Origin: Echeneis naucrates
Lineage: Eukaryota; Chordata; Actinopteri; Carangiformes; Echeneidae
NCBI RefSeq assembly: GCF_900963305.1
Contig: NC_042518.1
Location: 6,427,548-6,491,547, forward strand
Length of the DNA: 64,000 bases
Reading direction: 5' to 3'
The notes beneath the pieces were generated by a model. The model made no database searches and was not told where the DNA came from. It saw nothing but the letters and a program-made list of their open reading frames with translations. This document shows, piece after piece, positions 62,401 to 64,000 of this stretch (position 1 is the stretch's first letter; each line of letters begins with the position of its first letter). Both the position numbers and the translations under genes were made by a program.

Positions 62401-64000
62401 ATGATAGACGGGCATCTTGGCAAAGGAAGAAAAAAAAAGCAGCAGTTGTCTGGATCAAGGATGGTATTGTTTACAAATGATCCCAGTGCCCACCCAACAA
62501 CACAATAAGTCAATGTTTGGTGGAGAACAGAGTGTCTTTATGGCTGAAGCTCAGCCCCGTTTCTCTCCACTGTGAGGGCCCAACATACGGTGAGGTCATG
62601 TCATGCCTCTAGATGGCAACCCACCGTGTGCTAAAACATACACACTGACAACACAGCATATCTTATGTAGCCCAAAAAATGCATACTACTTCCTCGATGC
62701 TCAGATCACATTTTCTTTTATATTTTTAAAGCAGGTTGACCTGTGTGCATGCACAAGTACAGTTTGTGTGTTGATGGCTGGAGGAGCTGGGTTGCTGGAA
62801 GCGTTGGGTAAAAAGAGAGAGAACACGAGAAATAAAAGTACAAAGACAGTTGGGACAGAAAATGAAGGAAAGGGATGGATGTTGAGAGATGGAAGGAGAA
62901 ATGATATAGGGAAACGGTGTGGGTCTCAGCTGGACTGATCCTGGCTTAATGAAGTCCCTGAGGGGCAAAGAGACTGAATGGTAGAGAGCTGACAATGCAT
63001 GCTGCCAGCCAGATGAATGAACTCTCGGATGAGCACACACAAACAGACATGAAACAGACATATGGACAGAAAACACCTATCAGGAATGTGCTAATGATTG
63101 CACTTCCCTATTGTTTTCAGAGTTGGGGCATATACAAGCAAGAATCCCATTAACCAAAACAGTGAGGTCCACTTTCGATAGGTTGTTTTCTAGGAACACA
63201 GTTTTAGCTCTAGTTCTAGCTCCAGTTTTTAAGTTTACTATTTCGCAGTAATAACTTCACAATGCAACACATTTACTGACAGTTAGCAAAAGATGAGATA
63301 TGAAAAAAAAAAAAGAAAAAGAAAAGAAAAGAATTAAAAAGTAATCCACATCTGCTTTGATAACAGATATATAGTGTTAGGTCAGATTTCAAGAATATGT
63401 TGAACATTTGTTTATCAAATGTTGTCATACATGATATTAAACTGAAAATGTATGAGAGTTCCTTTTGTCAATTGATTAAAAAAAAAAAAAAAATCTAAAA
63501 AAATGGCCAGCAGAGGAAGTATTTGCTATTTGCATTTTGGTATTAAATACCAACATCCAGTAACATGAGAACTTGATGTAAGACAGCACAAGTCTTAACA
63601 AGCATCATTCTTCGGTTTGGGTACAATGAGCATAGAATTTCACTCTTCTGTTCTTCTTCCAAGTGTTATTATAGGCAGCAGGTATATAAAATGGTAACTA
63701 CCACAGGCATTTACTAACACCTATAACTCAGCAAGGTAAGAGGCAAAACCTGGTAGCCACTTTTAATTTCTTTCTATATTATGCTGTGTGCATAAGTTTA
63801 TAACCAGTTGGTTTTTGTGTCACAGAGATTTACAAGCTGCCGAGCTGCAACACTGGTTTGCATTTCATGACATAACAAAATGCAAAAGAAAGCAGTCAGC
63901 TGCCAAAAACCACATGCATGTAGATCCAATCCACACATAGCACTTCATAGGTTTTTGTTACGCTTACTCTTTTAAGGAAACTGTATTCACCCAGAAACAA
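59497..64000. other. Upstream TNRC6C intron/5' region, no exon assigned
   Basis: The exon at 59496 begins in mid-codon after a TTTCAACAG acceptor, so at least one upstream exon exists. None could be recognised in the rest of the window, and it may lie beyond 64000. Around 61060-61640 the sequence is less AT-rich and contains CCGCCATTTT (61165-61174), a YY1-type motif common in promoters; an alternative first exon here is possible but unproven. Short A/C-rich runs occur at 61880-61950 and near 63301 and 63480. Confidence 0.45.

Overview
This 64-kb window is vertebrate nuclear DNA, most likely from a teleost fish. Intron-bearing genes on both strands encode close relatives of human proteins. 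Introns are mostly short, and the lineage-typical genes (tandem egg-envelope ZP3-like genes, a CD7-like receptor) point to a ray-finned fish. No bacterial genes, CRISPR arrays, retroviral elements or intact transposons were recognised. Exon models were read by hand from conserved protein sequence plus splice sites. For the seven genes that begin inside the window, summed coding length is a multiple of three in every model.

Layout. 66-2587 (+): 3' half of ADAP2 (two PH domains). 4242-17107 (+): complete RHOT1/Miro1 in 19 coding exons, plus a 41-codon alternative exon at 12687-12809 followed by a perfect 19-bp intronic hairpin. 18375-20389 (+): a small PH-domain adaptor-like gene with several tyrosine motifs that I cannot name. 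20390-22008: converging 3' ends holding a perfect 126-bp duplication and a 27-bp inverted repeat. 22009-25122 (-): the C17orf75 (Njmu-R1) orthologue. 25123-25991: a head-to-head promoter with nine 15-bp CRE-like repeats. 25992-30337 (+): ZNF207/BuGZ. 32543-34300 (-) and 35846-38160 (-): two ZP3-like genes in tandem. 39131-40762 (+): a CD7-like immunoglobulin receptor. 48173-59496 (-): TNRC6C (GW182 family), C-terminal and middle part, with a presumed 3' UTR of several kb reaching towards 41 kb. 59497-64000: upstream intron or 5' region with no exon I can defend.

The genes are not an operon or pathway. The left part (ADAP2, RHOT1, C17orf75, ZNF207) resembles the gene set of human 17q11.2. TNRC6C and CD7 both lie on human 17q25, so the window looks like a chromosome-17-equivalent block with fish-specific rearrangement (inference from memory of human gene order).

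The observations most worth checking are: minor-spliceosome (U12-type) introns in both head-to-head neighbours, C17orf75 (apparently AT-AA) and ZNF207 (GT-AG); the CRE-like minisatellite in their shared promoter; the hairpin beside the RHOT1 cassette exon; two related foldable elements downstream of ZNF207; stop codons overlapping the poly(A) signal in both ZP genes; a GC-AG intron that can be retained in frame in one ZP gene; and the loss of the canonical second cysteine in the CD7-like V domain.
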